Source of the DNA: Bradyrhizobium sp. 170
GTDB taxonomy: Bacteria; Pseudomonadota; Alphaproteobacteria; Rhizobiales; Xanthobacteraceae
Direction: 5' to 3'
Assembly (NCBI RefSeq): GCF_023101085.1
Contig: NZ_CP064703.1
Coordinates: forward strand, 1,798,001 to 1,862,000
DNA length: 64,000 nt
In this document: positions 1 to 9,622 of the stretch, one piece after another
Layout: each line of letters starts with the position of its first letter
Numbering within the stretch: position 1 is the first letter of the stretch
Position numbers and translations under genes: made by a program
The notes under the pieces: generated by a model
Told to the model about the DNA's origin: nothing
The model's input: only the letters and a program-made list of their open reading frames with translations
Database searches by the model: none

Positions 1-1
1 T

Positions 2-830
2 ACTCCCCAGCACTTGTCGAGCTTGGTGAACGGCTTCAGCAGGTGGCCGGAAAGAACAGACTGCCGCAGCGCTATAGTTGAAATAGCCGACGAGGTCCGT
101 CGCCGCGCCGACCGGCTGTCTGGGTTTGATCCGCAGGGTCTGGCGAACCTGGTGAACGGTTTCAGCAAGTGGCCTGACGAGACGGGCTGTGGCGACGCCA
201 CGCTGGCGATCGCCGGTGAGGTCTGTCGCCGCGCCGACCGACTTTCTGGGTTTGATCCGCAGGGTCTGGCGAACCTGGTGAACGGTTTCAGCAAGTGGCC
301 TGACGAGACGGGCTGTGGCGACGCCATGCTGGCGATCGCCGATGAGGTCCGTCGCCGCGCCGACCGGCTTTCTGGGTTTGATCCGCAGGGTCTGGCGAAC
401 CTGGTGAACGGTTTCAGCAAGTGGCCACAAGAGGAGAACTCACGTCACGCCATCGCTGTGATCGCCGGTGAGGTGCTTCGCCGCGCCGACCGGCTCTCCG
501 ATTTTACCTCTCAGCACCTAGCGAATCTGGTGAACGGCTTTAGCAAGTGCCCACAAGAGGAGAACTCACGTCACGCCACCGTTGTAATCGCCGATGAGGT
601 CCTTCGCGCCGACCGGCTGTCTGATTTCACTCCGCAGGGTCTAGCGAACCTGGTGAACGGTTTCAGCAAGTGGCTGCAAGAGCAGGACACTCGCCAAGCC
701 ACAGTCGCGATTGCCAACGAGGTCTCTCGCCGTGACAACCGGCTCTTTGAGTTTACTCCGCGGGAACTGGCGATCCTGGTGAACGGCTTTAGCAAGTGGC
801 CGGAAGAGGCGGTGTGCCATGGGGCGATAA
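2..830 (+). repeat. Tandem 126-bp repeats coding SKWP units
   Basis: The LVNGFSKWP core recurs at 23, 149, 275, 401, 527, 650 and 776. The spacing is 126 bp, except for one 123-bp unit that lacks a codon. The units starting at 121, 247 and 373 are almost identical in DNA, which points to recent unit duplication, while the outer units have diverged. Repeat number can be expected to vary between strains. Confidence 0.9.
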
Positions 831-3800
831 TCGACATAGCGGGCAAACTCGGCTCGGGAGACCTCCGATTCGGAGCGTTCACCACAACTCAGCTCAGCAT
901 GATAGCCAATGCTCTGGGGCGAGGTGTCACGAGGGGAGAGGGCACTGGAGAGATCATAGAGACCGCTCTGCTGAAGAATCGGCTGCACGATCTGGCCCAC
1001 TACCTTCACTATGCCAGTGATCGCCTGGAGCAGGCCCAGGTTCTGAACATCGCCATGATTTTCAAAGCGCTGGCTAAGGCTCAATTGTTTGACGATCTCG
1101 GTTTGCTCGCACGCACGGGGTTAGACCGGCTGACGGAACTGCATCGTGCCCCTGGTTTTGCCGCTGAGAACGACCTCGAAATCATGGGTACTCTCTGCAT
1201 CGCTCTGCTGCCGCTGGCGCGCAGCCCGCACCTGCGCTGGCACCGGAGGCGGGCTTTAAACTTGCTGAACGACATTCAACCGATCGTCGAGCACAAGATC
1301 GAGGGGCATCTCAAAGCAAGCGATGCCGAGCGAGCCCGAGGGCCGTACTCGAGCCGTGGCCCCGCCTTGTCGATCTATCAAACGCTCAAGGCCCGTGCGG
1401 TTTTGGCGGCATTGTTCCGCCGGCCCTATGTCGAAGGCAAGAAGTCCGATTTGCGGGTGAGGCAGGAAGAGCTGCAGCGCAAGACTAAGGAGATTTTGGA
1501 CAAAACGGGCGGCCTCGTCGAAGGCGATCTTTCCAACATGAGCTGGAACCTGATGGCGGAGATCGCGGCGGAGAGTCCGGTCGATGCGCTGGACACGTTC
1601 TTGGCGCAGAATGCGGCGACGGTCCAGGCCCAACATCCAGCGTCCGTGTTCGACGTCCATCAAGTGTTGCGAACCATGGCCCACGAGCCCAGACCTCCGC
1701 AGGGCGACGCGGGACTTATGCAGTTGTCAGTGGTGGACATGCAGGGCCGGCCAGTGGCCACGGAGCCCGAGACACGCTATTCGATTTTTCATCGCCTGAC
1801 CTCGGGGGTTTTGCCCGTCGTCGCGGTCCAGCTGCCAGGAAAGCCGAGCGCGTTCATGCTGGCGCGTACGGTCACCGTCGAGGGTGTGCCATACCGCATG
1901 GACCTGTTCGGCGGAAGCAAGTTAAAGCCGCCCAAAAAGCCCGTGTCGCAGATCGCCGCCCGCCTTCCAGGTGGGGCGAGGGCAGAGTCTTCCGGGGGAA
2001 AGCTGCTGGCGATTCCGTATGCCGAAACGGCGCCGGGCACAGCGTTCGAGCAGCTGTCGCGTGCCTGGGCCCCTTTCAAAGAGGCATACTATTACACTCA
2101 GCGCAGGGGTTTTGCCGCGCCGCCGGCAATCAAGGACCTAGGTCCTCGGGACTACGCGCTGGAGGGCGCCTTCAAACTGTCGCTGCTGCCGGACCGTCCT
2201 GCCGGCGAGGAGCATCCCTTCAAGCTGGCTGGGCCAGAAGGCCCGATCGCCTTGCGGCCGCATGATGGTTGCGGTTTCATCAAGGCCTCGCTGGCCAACC
2301 GTATGCCAGCTGTAAATCGCGCCCGCCGACAGGAAGGTCCTGATCGGGTGCCTGCCTTTGGTGAGGGAAGAAGAATGTCCGTTCCCGCATCGGCGCTGCA
2401 ACACTATCCCCGAAGCGAGCCGGTGACCGATGAGGCGCGGGAGAAGGCCAAAACCTGGCTCGAGAGCAGACAAGGGCGAGAGTTGACGTCTGAAGAGTTG
2501 TTTCGCACCGTGACGGCCGGACACATCGACGGTCCCGGCGCGGTTGCCGTACCGTCCAGCGATGACTGTCTCCATGTGCCGACGCTCAAGAGCGAGACGT
2601 TGATGGGGGCGAGCGGCGTGCTGATCGGGCGCTCGCCCTACGACAAGCCCAATCTGCGCCCGTTTGCCGCCGAGCGAGTCAAGTCGGCCGTTAAGGGGGA
2701 CCCGACCGCTGTGTTCCTCGAAAACTGCACAGCCATCCAATACAGCTTCAATGTCGCCCAGAAGTCGGGGAAGGAACTGGCGGGCGACGATCCGACTTTT
2801 TTTGCCAAAGGCATTCTGATGGTTGTGCCGGATAAGATGTGGCCGGCCGGCTACGCCGACCGTGGGCTGGTGATGTCTGCCGAGGACGTCAAATGCCATT
2901 CGAGCTGGACCTCGAGCAAGGACCGCGCCAAGGTGGACACGCCGCTCGAGTGCGTCGGCATCCTGCAGGCTACCGAGGTGTTCGCTCCGGGCTCGTTGGT
3001 TGCCGTCCCGATCGGTGAACAGAAAAAACTTGACGGGGACTTCGACGGGGACACCGTCGTCATCGTCGGCGACCGGCCGCAGCTTTATGAGCATGTGCGC
3101 CAGTTCGATCGCAAGGAGCAAGCTCTCGGACTTCCGTCGCTGAAGCCGCCAAAGTCGCATACCCCGGCGCTTGAGGGCGACAATTACCAGTTCGGTCGCG
3201 CCCGCCAGATCCTCGCCGCCACGCAGGATGTCCTGGAAACCTATAGCTGCCTGCAGCGAAACTTTCTGGCTCAATCCCATGAAGCACAACGCTGGTTTGC
3301 CGAGCGTGCTGTCTTTGGCACCTATGAGGGCGTTCACCACGAGCTCAGGCGAGAGATCCGTCAGCTGCTGGGCCAGGAAGAGGTGAGTAGCCAGGATATC
3401 CAGAACACGTTTGCGAGAGCGAGGAGCGAGATTGAGGTCGCCAAACATCTGGTTGCTCGCGAAATGGCCGAGTTGCTCGTCGACGACCTAGCGGCATGGG
3501 CAGTGAAGCCGAATGAGCAACCCCTGCCCGAAACAATCGAAAGCTCGAACGCCGCAAACCCGAGCCTCAGCGCAAGGCTCTGCAATCTTTTCCCGGATCT
3601 GGCGGAGACCTATCCGGCAACGCCTCAGCCACGAGACCGCATCCAGCTTTTACTCGACCACTATCCTCCCCGCATCGATCCCCGCCCGGATGGTTACAAT
3701 GCGGACGACCTCGTAAAAAGCGCAAACAACTTGCTGAGCCTCGGCATCAAGGTCGGCACTGATGCCTATAAATCCGATACTGGCGCCAACCTCTTTTTCC

Positions 3801-5347
3801 AGAAGAGCAGTCACCTTCAGCGGCTCCTCTACGAGACGCCGGGCTTGAAGTCCGTGCCCTACGTCAAGGGCGTGGCGGCGACCCTCGCCCACGGAAGGTT
3901 TGATGTCGATGCGACCTTGGAGGATCTGAGGGACAACCCCACTCTGGCGGCTTCAATCATGGAGACCTCGATCAAACTCGCTGCGGAGCAGGGCATTTTG
4001 CGCAAACCCTCCGGCCTCCGGCCCGCCGCCGACGATGCTGACATGATCACGCTGACCCGCGAGGAGGCCTCAGAACGCGCCCAAAATGAGGCTGACCGAG
4101 CTATAGCCGAAGAGAGGAAAATCACCGCAGCGGCACGCGAGATTGCCGGAATCCTTGCGGAAGCCGGCATTGAGGTGAAGATGCCCCATCTGGAGCGCCG
4201 CTTGAAATCGCATTGCTCCATGACAGATCAGCTCACCGGCATGAGCATCCCGCCCGGCAGCGCCCCACAGCTCTTCAGCAACGCCGTACGCCACGTCTTA
4301 GAAATTCCTGACAAGGATTTTACACGTGCCTTCAAGAAAGCCATGCTGGCCTTTGAGGAGCGGGACTACACCGAACGCCAGACAACCAACTGGTTCAGAA
4401 TGCGCAGTCCGACTTTCGTCGGCATCAAGACAGTGCTCACCACGGCGGAAGCTTATCGCTTCGAAGTGGAGTTCCACACGCCAGGCAGCTATCAAGCCAA
4501 GCTTGCCAATCACGACACCTATAAAATTCTCGGCAGGCTGCGGCGGCAATCAAGCGAGGATGCTTTGGAGCAAGCTAAGGCCGAGAAACTGGTGCAGCGG
4601 ACGAGAGAGGTCTGCACACAGATTGCGATCCCCGACGGCGCCCTGGGCATACACCACTGGGGAGCCGAAGGAGATCGTAAGGGCGGCGCCGCTGCGGCAT
4701 TTGGATTGCGAGCTTTCGAACAATCAAGAATGCCCGAGATCGCCAGGTCAACGGAGGCAAGCGAGATTATCGCCGCCCTCGGCGTGCGGCCGATCGTGCT
4801 TGTCGGCATGCCGAGCGCCGGAAAATCCACCATTGGCCCGGCCATCGCCGAGCGACTGCGGTTGCCCTTCATCGATACCGACCAAAAGATCCAAAAAGAG
4901 GCCGGTAAAAAGATACCGCAGATTTTCGATACCCATGGCGAGGAGTGGTTCAGGGAGCTCGAAGCGAGGGTGATCGCGCGTGTGCTCAATGAAGGGCCCG
5001 CGGTGATCGCGACTGGTGGCGGCTCGATCATGCATGAGTCGACCCGGCGTCTCGTCGGGGAGAAAGCCGTCTCGATCTGGCTCAACACCGACTTCGACGT
5101 GATCCAACATCGTCTTAGGAAAGGTATCAACCGCCCGCTGCTGCAAGGCCCCGACCGGGATCAGACAATCAGCCGACTGATGCGCGAGCGCACGCCGCTT
5201 TATGCACAAGCCGATATCACGTTCGTGCCGCCCCGCAAACAAGACAAAAAGAATGCGGATCCCTGCGTGAAGGCGCTGCACGCCTATCTTCGCGGCGAGG
5301 CGGCCGCCACTCAGCCAGCCTCCAATACCAACGAGCTTGTTGGCTGA
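2..5347 (+). CDS. SKWP-repeat type III effector (XopAD/RipS type) with C-terminal shikimate kinase domain, 5' partial
   Basis: This is the 3' part of a giant gene. The frame is open to the window edge, and the codons before the TTG at 14 (reading T-P-Q-H) continue the repeat pattern, so the true start lies outside. Residues about 1-290 are seven copies of a 42-residue repeat with the core LVNGFSKWP, the signature of the SKWP effectors (XopAD of Xanthomonas, RipS of Ralstonia). Numbered from position 14, residues 1009-1013 are DFDGD, like the metal-binding loop of double-psi-barrel RNA polymerases, and HDGCGFIKASLANR lies near residue 750. Residues about 1590-1760 form a shikimate kinase domain with Walker A GMPSAGKST, a FIDTD motif, ATGGGSIM and NRPLLQG all present. 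Family knowledge predicts injection into plant cells by the type III system; the host role of the two enzyme-like regions is unknown. Confidence 0.8.
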   Translation, partial: TPQHLSSLVNGFSRWPERTDCRSAIVEIADEVRRRADRLSGFDPQGLANLVNGFSKWPDETGCGDATLAIAGEVCRRADRLSGFDPQGLANLVNGFSKWPDETGCGDAMLAIADEVRRRADRLSGFDPQGLANLVNGFSKWPQEENSRHAIAVIAGEVLRRADRLSDFTSQHLANLVNGFSKCPQEENSRHATVVIADEVLRADRLSDFTPQGLANLVNGFSKWLQEQDTRQATVAIANEVSRRDNRLFEFTPRELAILVNGFSKWPEEAVCHGAIIDIAGKLGSGDLRFGAFTTTQLSMIANALGRGVTRGEGTGEIIETALLKNRLHDLAHYLHYASDRLEQAQVLNIAMIFKALAKAQLFDDLGLLARTGLDRLTELHRAPGFAAENDLEIMGTLCIALLPLARSPHLRWHRRRALNLLNDIQPIVEHKIEGHLKASDAERARGPYSSRGPALSIYQTLKARAVLAALFRRPYVEGKKSDLRVRQEELQRKTKEILDKTGGLVEGDLSNMSWNLMAEIAAESPVDALDTFLAQNAATVQAQHPASVFDVHQVLRTMAHEPRPPQGDAGLMQLSVVDMQGRPVATEPETRYSIFHRLTSGVLPVVAVQLPGKPSAFMLARTVTVEGVPYRMDLFGGSKLKPPKKPVSQIAARLPGGARAESSGGKLLAIPYAETAPGTAFEQLSRAWAPFKEAYYYTQRRGFAAPPAIKDLGPRDYALEGAFKLSLLPDRPAGEEHPFKLAGPEGPIALRPHDGCGFIKASLANRMPAVNRARRQEGPDRVPAFGEGRRMSVPASALQHYPRSEPVTDEAREKAKTWLESRQGRELTSEELFRTVTAGHIDGPGAVAVPSSDDCLHVPTLKSETLMGASGVLIGRSPYDKPNLRPFAAERVKSAVKGDPTAVFLENCTAIQYSFNVAQKSGKELAGDDPTFFAKGILMVVPDKMWPAGYADRGLVMSAEDVKCHSSWTSSKDRAKVDTPLECVGILQATEVFAPGSLVAVPIGEQKKLDGDFDGDTVVIVGDRPQLYEHVRQFDRKEQALGLPSLKPPKSHTPALEGDNYQFGRARQILAATQDVLETYSCLQRNFLAQSHEAQRWFAERAVFGTYEGVHHELRREIRQLLGQEEVSSQDIQNTFARARSEIEVAKHLVAREMAELLVDDLAAWAVKPNEQPLPETIESSNAANPSLSARLCNLFPDLAETYPATPQPRDRIQLLLDHYPPRIDPRPDGYNADDLVKSANNLLSLGIKVGTDAYKSDTGANLFFQKSSHLQRLLYETPGLKSVPYVKGVAATLAHGRFDVDATLEDLRDNPTLAASIMETSIKLAAEQGILRKPSGLRPAADDADMITLTREEASERAQNEADRAIAEERKITAAAREIAGILAEAGIEVKMPHLERRLKSHCSMTDQLTGMSIPPGSAPQLFSNAVRHVLEIPDKDFTRAFKKAMLAFEERDYTERQTTNWFRMRSPTFVGIKTVLTTAEAYRFEVEFHTPGSYQAKLANHDTYKILGRLRRQSSEDALEQAKAEKLVQRTREVCTQIAIPDGALGIHHWGAEGDRKGGAAAAFGLRAFEQSRMPEIARSTEASEIIAALGVRPIVLVGMPSAGKSTIGPAIAERLRLPFIDTDQKIQKEAGKKIPQIFDTHGEEWFRELEARVIARVLNEGPAVIATGGGSIMHESTRRLVGEKAVSIWLNTDFDVIQHRLRKGINRPLLQGPDRDQTISRLMRERTPLYAQADITFVPPRKQDKKNADPCVKALHAYLRGEAAATQPASNTNELVG

Positions 5348-5437
5348 CTCACTTGAGATTCCCAAAGCGGAAAAGGTCTAATTCGCTGCCCTGATAGGTG
5401 GTGGTTTGAGCGAGCTCCGGCTTATCCGCAGCAGGTT

Positions 5438-5745
5438 ATGCCAACCAACCTCGCGCTCGGGTACCTCGAGCACATCCTATGTGCTCGACGAGATCGTCCA
5501 ACTGCCCGCAAGGCCAAGGCTGCCAAGCGCCTGCCGACCCGGTTGCTGAAGAAGCGGGGCTGCGGGCCCAGGCGCATGACCACCGACAAATTGCGGGCGC
5601 GGCAAAGACCCAGATGCCGCAAGTCGAGCATCGCTGGCACAAGGGGCTGACGATCGCGTTGAGCATTCGCATGTGCCGCTGCGAAACGGGAACGAACCGT
5701 GCAGGGCTTCCGATCCACCGGTTTGCAACGGTTCGTGTCGCACCC
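5438..5745 (+). pseudogene. IS6-family transposase, C-terminal remnant with frameshifts
   Basis: Translated pieces in three frames follow one IS6-type transposase in order: [20 protein letters not shown] and TTDKLRA in one frame, then [17 protein letters not shown] in the next, then HSHVPLRN and [14 protein letters not shown]. These match the usual C-terminal run of rhizobial IS6-like transposases (TDKL..YGAAK...P.VEHR.HKGLNNR.E.SH.P.R.RER.M..FRS). At least two frameshifts and the missing N-terminal half make it inactive. It abuts an IS256 remnant at about 5745. Confidence 0.6.
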
Positions 5746-6027
5746 CCGGTCTGGCTTTCGACTTCCAGCTCCATCAGGCGCTGGGCCGCAAAGCCGATCA
5801 TCTCGCGCAACAAATCCGCATCGGGGGTCTTCTCCACGAGCGTTCGCAGGTTCATCATCTCGTCGGTCATCGGTGGTTCCTCGGTTGCGTTGGCGTCTCG
5901 CAACCCGATCCTACCGGAGAATCGCCGGTGACCACCGCAAAGCCGCCCGCCCGCTACGGCGCTATTTGGGGGCGCGCGTACGGGCGGCTTTGCTCTACCG
6001 AGCTACACCACGCCCCGGGACACGATC
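5746..6027 (-). mobile_element. IS256-family remnant: terminal repeat and first ~42 codons of transposase
   Basis: On the minus strand, ATG at 5870 begins [16 protein letters not shown] and runs to ESQTG, a typical IS256-family N-terminus. It stops abruptly where the IS6 fragment begins. The outer end, read inward on the minus strand from 6027, is GATCGTGTCCC followed by GCGTGGTGTAGCT. That matches the terminal sequence of the IS256 copy at 20457, so the element boundary is well placed. A 12-bp perfect inverted repeat (5938-5949 with 5981-5992) lies inside this end. Confidence 0.65.
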
Positions 6028-6104
6028 TTTGAGCTGTGAGTAAGCTCGCGCTCGCTTGGCCTTCTAAGGTTCAAGCGCCTCCAGCGGCCCCGGCCTCCAC
6101 GACC

Positions 6105-6130
6105 CCAAAAGCCCCCAGCGGGGGCCGTCT
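6105..6130 (-). terminator. Rho-independent terminator of the pab operon
   Basis: Read on the minus strand, GCCCCC-GCT-GGGGGC (6126-6112) is followed by TTTT. It lies about 190 bp beyond the pabA stop and in the right orientation to end the pabB-pabA transcript. Confidence 0.65.
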
Positions 6131-6321
6131 TTAAGGCTACCGATGGCCCATGCCGCCGATGGACCCTTCGACATTCAAATGGAAATTTCCGAACCTCGGC
6201 GCCGAGCCGGCCACAGACGCCTCAAACGAACCGCGGCTCGATGTCCGACAGCCGCATGTCGTCGGGCCAGCGATCGACCGGAAGCGCCACGCTATGGCTG
6301 CACCAGTCCTCTACGGCCGCC

Positions 6322-6900
6322 TTAAGAAAGCTCTGCAAGCCGTAGGAAGTTTGCGAACAGTACGTCCCCTTGTGGGGTGAGTATCGACTCCGGATGGAAC
6401 TGCACGCCATATGTTGGTTGATCGCGATGGGCGAGGGCCATGAGTTCCCCATCATCCGAGAGTGCTGTCACCGTCAGGTGACGGGCAGATGACGGATCCA
6501 ATTCGACGATAAGCGAATGGTAGCGCCCCACGCAAAGTGGAGACGGTAGTTCTTTGAACAGCCCGCCGCCTTCATGTGTGACATACGAGGGTCGACCGTG
6601 CATAGGATGACGTGCGCGCGTTACGCGTGCGCCGAACACGGTCCCAATGCACTGGTGTCCGAGACAAATGCCGAGAATTGGCACCTGACCCGAAAGTTCA
6701 CGAACGACGGCTGTCGATATTCCAGCCTCAATTGGAGTGCACGGACCGGGGGAGATGACAACCGCGCGGGGCCTGAGGTCAGCAAGTTCGCTCACATCCA
6801 TCGCGTCGTTCCGGACGACACGTGTTGCTGCACCAAGCTTCCGAAAATATCGCGCAATGTTGAAGACGAAAGAGTCGTAGTTGTCGATAATGACAATCAA
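6322..6900 (-). CDS. pabA: Aminodeoxychorismate/anthranilate synthase component II (glutamine amidotransferase)
   Basis: This 192-residue class I glutamine amidotransferase releases ammonia from glutamine for the partner chorismate-binding subunit. It begins MIVIIDNYDSFVFNIARYF, has the nucleophile cysteine in GICLGHQ (about residue 79) and the His-Glu pair in GVQFHPES near the C-terminus. The length is normal for TrpG/PabA. Its start overlaps the stop of pabB by 4 bp (ATGA), so the two are translationally coupled. PabA is preferred over TrpG because the partner is PabB-like and rhizobia usually have a fused TrpEG elsewhere, but the two families cannot be separated by motif alone. Confidence 0.85.
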   Translation of the reverse strand: MIVIIDNYDSFVFNIARYFRKLGAATRVVRNDAMDVSELADLRPRAVVISPGPCTPIEAGISTAVVRELSGQVPILGICLGHQCIGTVFGARVTRARHPMHGRPSYVTHEGGGLFKELPSPLCVGRYHSLIVELDPSSARHLTVTALSDDGELMALAHRDQPTYGVQFHPESILTPQGDVLFANFLRLAELS

Positions 6901-8290
6901 GATGCACCGGAGTCTTCAGCAATGAATGCGCGAAAAATGCGCTCTGCTTTTGCAAGGCTCTCCTCATATTCGGCGGCCGGATCGGACATTGCCGTTATCC
7001 CGGCGCCTGCATGGAAGACGGCCTGGCCGTCGTCGATCGTTACGGTGCGAATGGCAATATTTACATCCATATGTCCATTGAATCCTATGTAGCCTATGGC
7101 CCCGCAATACACCTCTCGCGCCACACGCTCGATATCCAGGATAATTTCCATCGAGCGTACCTTGGGAGCTCCGGTAACTGAGCCGCCGGGAAAGCAGGCC
7201 CTAAGTAGGCCCACGGCATCCTCTCCGTGTGCTAGCTCACCCGTAACGACGGACACGAGATGGTGCACCGAGGCATAGGACTCGAGATTGCATAAGGACG
7301 GGACGTGGACTGATTCAGGCGTGCAAACGCGCGAGAGATCATTGCGCAGGAGGTCGACGATCATGGTGTTCTCGGCGCGGTCTTTCTCCGAATCTACCAG
7401 CGTCTCAGCGCGACGCCGGTCTTCCTCGCAATCGGCAGAACGCGCCACCGTCCCTTTGATAGGTCGCGTTTCGACCTGTCGCCCGTCAAGCTTTAGGAAA
7501 CGCTCGGGCGAGCTCGATGCAATGGTGAGCTTGCCATACCGAAGAAGGGCGGCAAAGGGAGCCGGATTCATTTTCCGCAGCTGACAATAGAAGGCTATCG
7601 GATCGAACGAGTTCGCCAGGCGAGCGCTGAAGCGCTGCGCAATGTTGACCTGGAAGGCGTCACCCGACAGAATGAGATCAATCACGCGTTGTACCGCCGC
7701 GATGTATCCCTGGCGACTGAAGTTTGAATGCCATGAGCCGGCCTGGCCTGGTGTAAAATCAGGAGGGGGGCTGAGACTGTAACCAGCCCAACAAATTCTT
7801 CGGCTCTTCGGCGAGCTCTCTCACGCCGGCGAACCGGATCCTGCTCCGGCCACCCGGTAGAAAGGACCCAGCATCTGTCATGGCGGTGATCGAAGCTTAT
7901 CACGACGTCGTAAAGATGTAGGAGGGCCTGAGGCAAGCGATGCCCCCCGATGGTCGGCACCGGCAATCGCTCCAGCGTCCTGTTCAGCTCGTACCCAAAA
8001 AAGCCGGCGGCGCCGCCCTGGAATGCCGGGAGATCGGCGCGATGCATTTGCGGATAGTTGGCTAGCAGAGCGCGAAGTGCCGCCCACGGATCGCCCACAA
8101 TGGACTCTCCGTTGCAAATACCTCTCCCGTCCGCGATTATATAAGTGCTGAAGGGATCGCACGTCACATACGAGTACTGCCCGAGCACCGCGTGTCTCGA
8201 TGCGCTATCCAGGAACGTGAGGTGCCTCCGATGCGAGAGGCGTCGCATGGCTGTGACGGGCTCAATCCACTGCAGTTCCAATACATGCAT
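6897..8290 (-). pseudogene. pabB: Aminodeoxychorismate synthase component I, split by a one-base frameshift
   Basis: Two minus-strand ORFs (8290-7682 and 7685-6897) are the halves of one chorismate-binding enzyme of about 464 residues. The first holds the N-terminal domain (GGAAGFFGYELNRTLERLP). The second holds the catalytic domain, with GDAFQVNIAQRF, RPIKGT, DLLRNDLSRV and GGSVTGAPK. The bridge SWHSNFSRQGYIAAVQRVI, conserved in the family, is read only in the second frame. One extra G in the six-G run at 7765-7770 would join the halves. It would be a functional partner of pabA in p-aminobenzoate (folate) synthesis if the shift is a sequencing error; otherwise the gene is broken. Anthranilate synthase is the alternative activity. 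Confidence 0.8.
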
Positions 8291-8714
8291 TAGTCTGTCG
8301 CTCAGCGATACATGGCTGATTGTAATCCCGCCCGGCGAAGGCGAGCCTCACGGGCACCCAAAAACCCCTACGCGCCTGCCAGGTTAATTGCGCCCGCGGG
8401 TAGGGCCTGCCAAATGGCTCCGCATCTGTTGACATGCTGTAATCGGCCGCGAGACGTAGCTCTCGGAGCGGTCTGACCTGCCGGATCGACTCCTGATAAA
8501 GCTCGTGCGCTTTATAGGCTTCGAGTTCGACTTCGTCGTCGAATTCACCGTAGACGATCACGTCAATTTCGTTGCCAAGCCGGTCACTCTTGCGGTTACG
8601 AGCGACCTCAAGCCGGCGTGCGTGCGGGATTTTGGCGAGAACGGAAAGGCCGTCGACTATTTTGTCGACATGCGCCTTATCTTTTGCGGTGAAGAATACG
8701 ATGTGTCGAACCAT
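8262..8714 (-). CDS. Dabb (stress-responsive alpha/beta barrel) domain protein
   Basis: ATG at 8714 begins MVRHIVFFTAKDKAHVDKIV, the standard start of the dimeric alpha/beta-barrel (Dabb) family. The domain fills about the first 100 residues, ending near LRELRLAADYSM. About 50 further residues have no recognisable fold. The family's chemistry is varied (stress proteins, small cyclases), and no catalytic residue can be assigned here. It lies directly upstream of pabB on the same strand, overlapping its start by 29 bp, so it is probably the first gene of that operon. The longer ORF up to 8813 has no support ahead of this ATG. Confidence 0.65.
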   Translation of the reverse strand: MVRHIVFFTAKDKAHVDKIVDGLSVLAKIPHARRLEVARNRKSDRLGNEIDVIVYGEFDDEVELEAYKAHELYQESIRQVRPLRELRLAADYSMSTDAEPFGRPYPRAQLTWQARRGFWVPVRLAFAGRDYNQPCIAERQTNACIGTAVD

Positions 8715-9622
8715 AGATGACCGTCGGTCATTGCGGTTTGACTTCGCCCAAAGCGACAGAAGCCTCATCGCAAAGTCTGCAAGGCTCGGGCAGCCGCTCA
8801 GATGCCACTGCACGGCAGGCTCCCTGCACGATCGCGCTGGCGGGTGTTTAGCTCGATTCTTCGTCCGCTATTACGCAAGGTAGACAATCTCTGAGACGAA
8901 TTTCTGCATCGAAGTAAGGAACCGCCTGATCATCAGTCGCTAGGACAACTTTCAGTAGATGCTTCCGTCGACGGTCATTAGCTTCGCGCGGATCTCGTGC
9001 ATGAAACGGTCTCACTTGCAGGATCGCCGCATAAGAACTGCAGCAAAATGCGCTCTTTCGTTGAATACAGGCTGGGTCATAAAACAGAAGGGGAAGGCCG
9101 CCGCCAGCCCCCGAAGCGTTGACATCGACACGTGACTTCAAGGTTGAATCCGCTCTTCGGCTGATCACCGCAGAGAGATCGATCGTGAAACTCTTTCATC
9201 GCGGAACGTGGCGATAGTCTCAGCCATACATGGCGCCTGGGAGGAGCTTATCGTTTCGGCGCTGCTCGTCGCGAAGCAACGAAGAAAGGTAGTACCTGGT
9301 GCACATGCTTGCCTGGAGGCGCTTTCAGCGCGCAGCTGCATCGCACCGGAAGGCTGCGCTCCCTTCCGGAAAGTCGCTGAAATGCTGCTCCGCCTTCGCC
9401 GAAGTTTTGGCAAAATGGCCGCCCCAGGTGCCGCGGTTCTGATCGAGCACTCTTAGACTGCCTTCACTTGAACCGCGTTGCTTGCGTGCGCGTGAGAGCC
9501 CAACGCGCTAGTACATCGGTGGATGCGATCGCCCAGGGAAGCGCGGCTGCCATTTGCTTGATCAACATCAATAGATATAATTCGATGGTCTATCCTTAAG
9601 CAAAGCCTAGCGGAGGCAAGTC
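8715..9622. other. Intergenic stretch, no supported gene
   Basis: Short ORFs exist on both strands (for example 8848-9168 minus and 9208-9456 plus), but none shows a family motif or a convincing ribosome-binding site. It is probably decayed sequence. Confidence 0.5.

Noticed and set aside
2138..3448. 436-codon minus-strand ORF
   Set aside because: It is a shadow of the effector gene in GC-rich DNA; no motifs.
5985..6020. tRNA-like 5' half on the minus strand (GTAGCTCGGTAGAGCA)
   Set aside because: The matching terminal sequence at 20457 shows it is the end of an IS256-family element; no anticodon or T arm follows.
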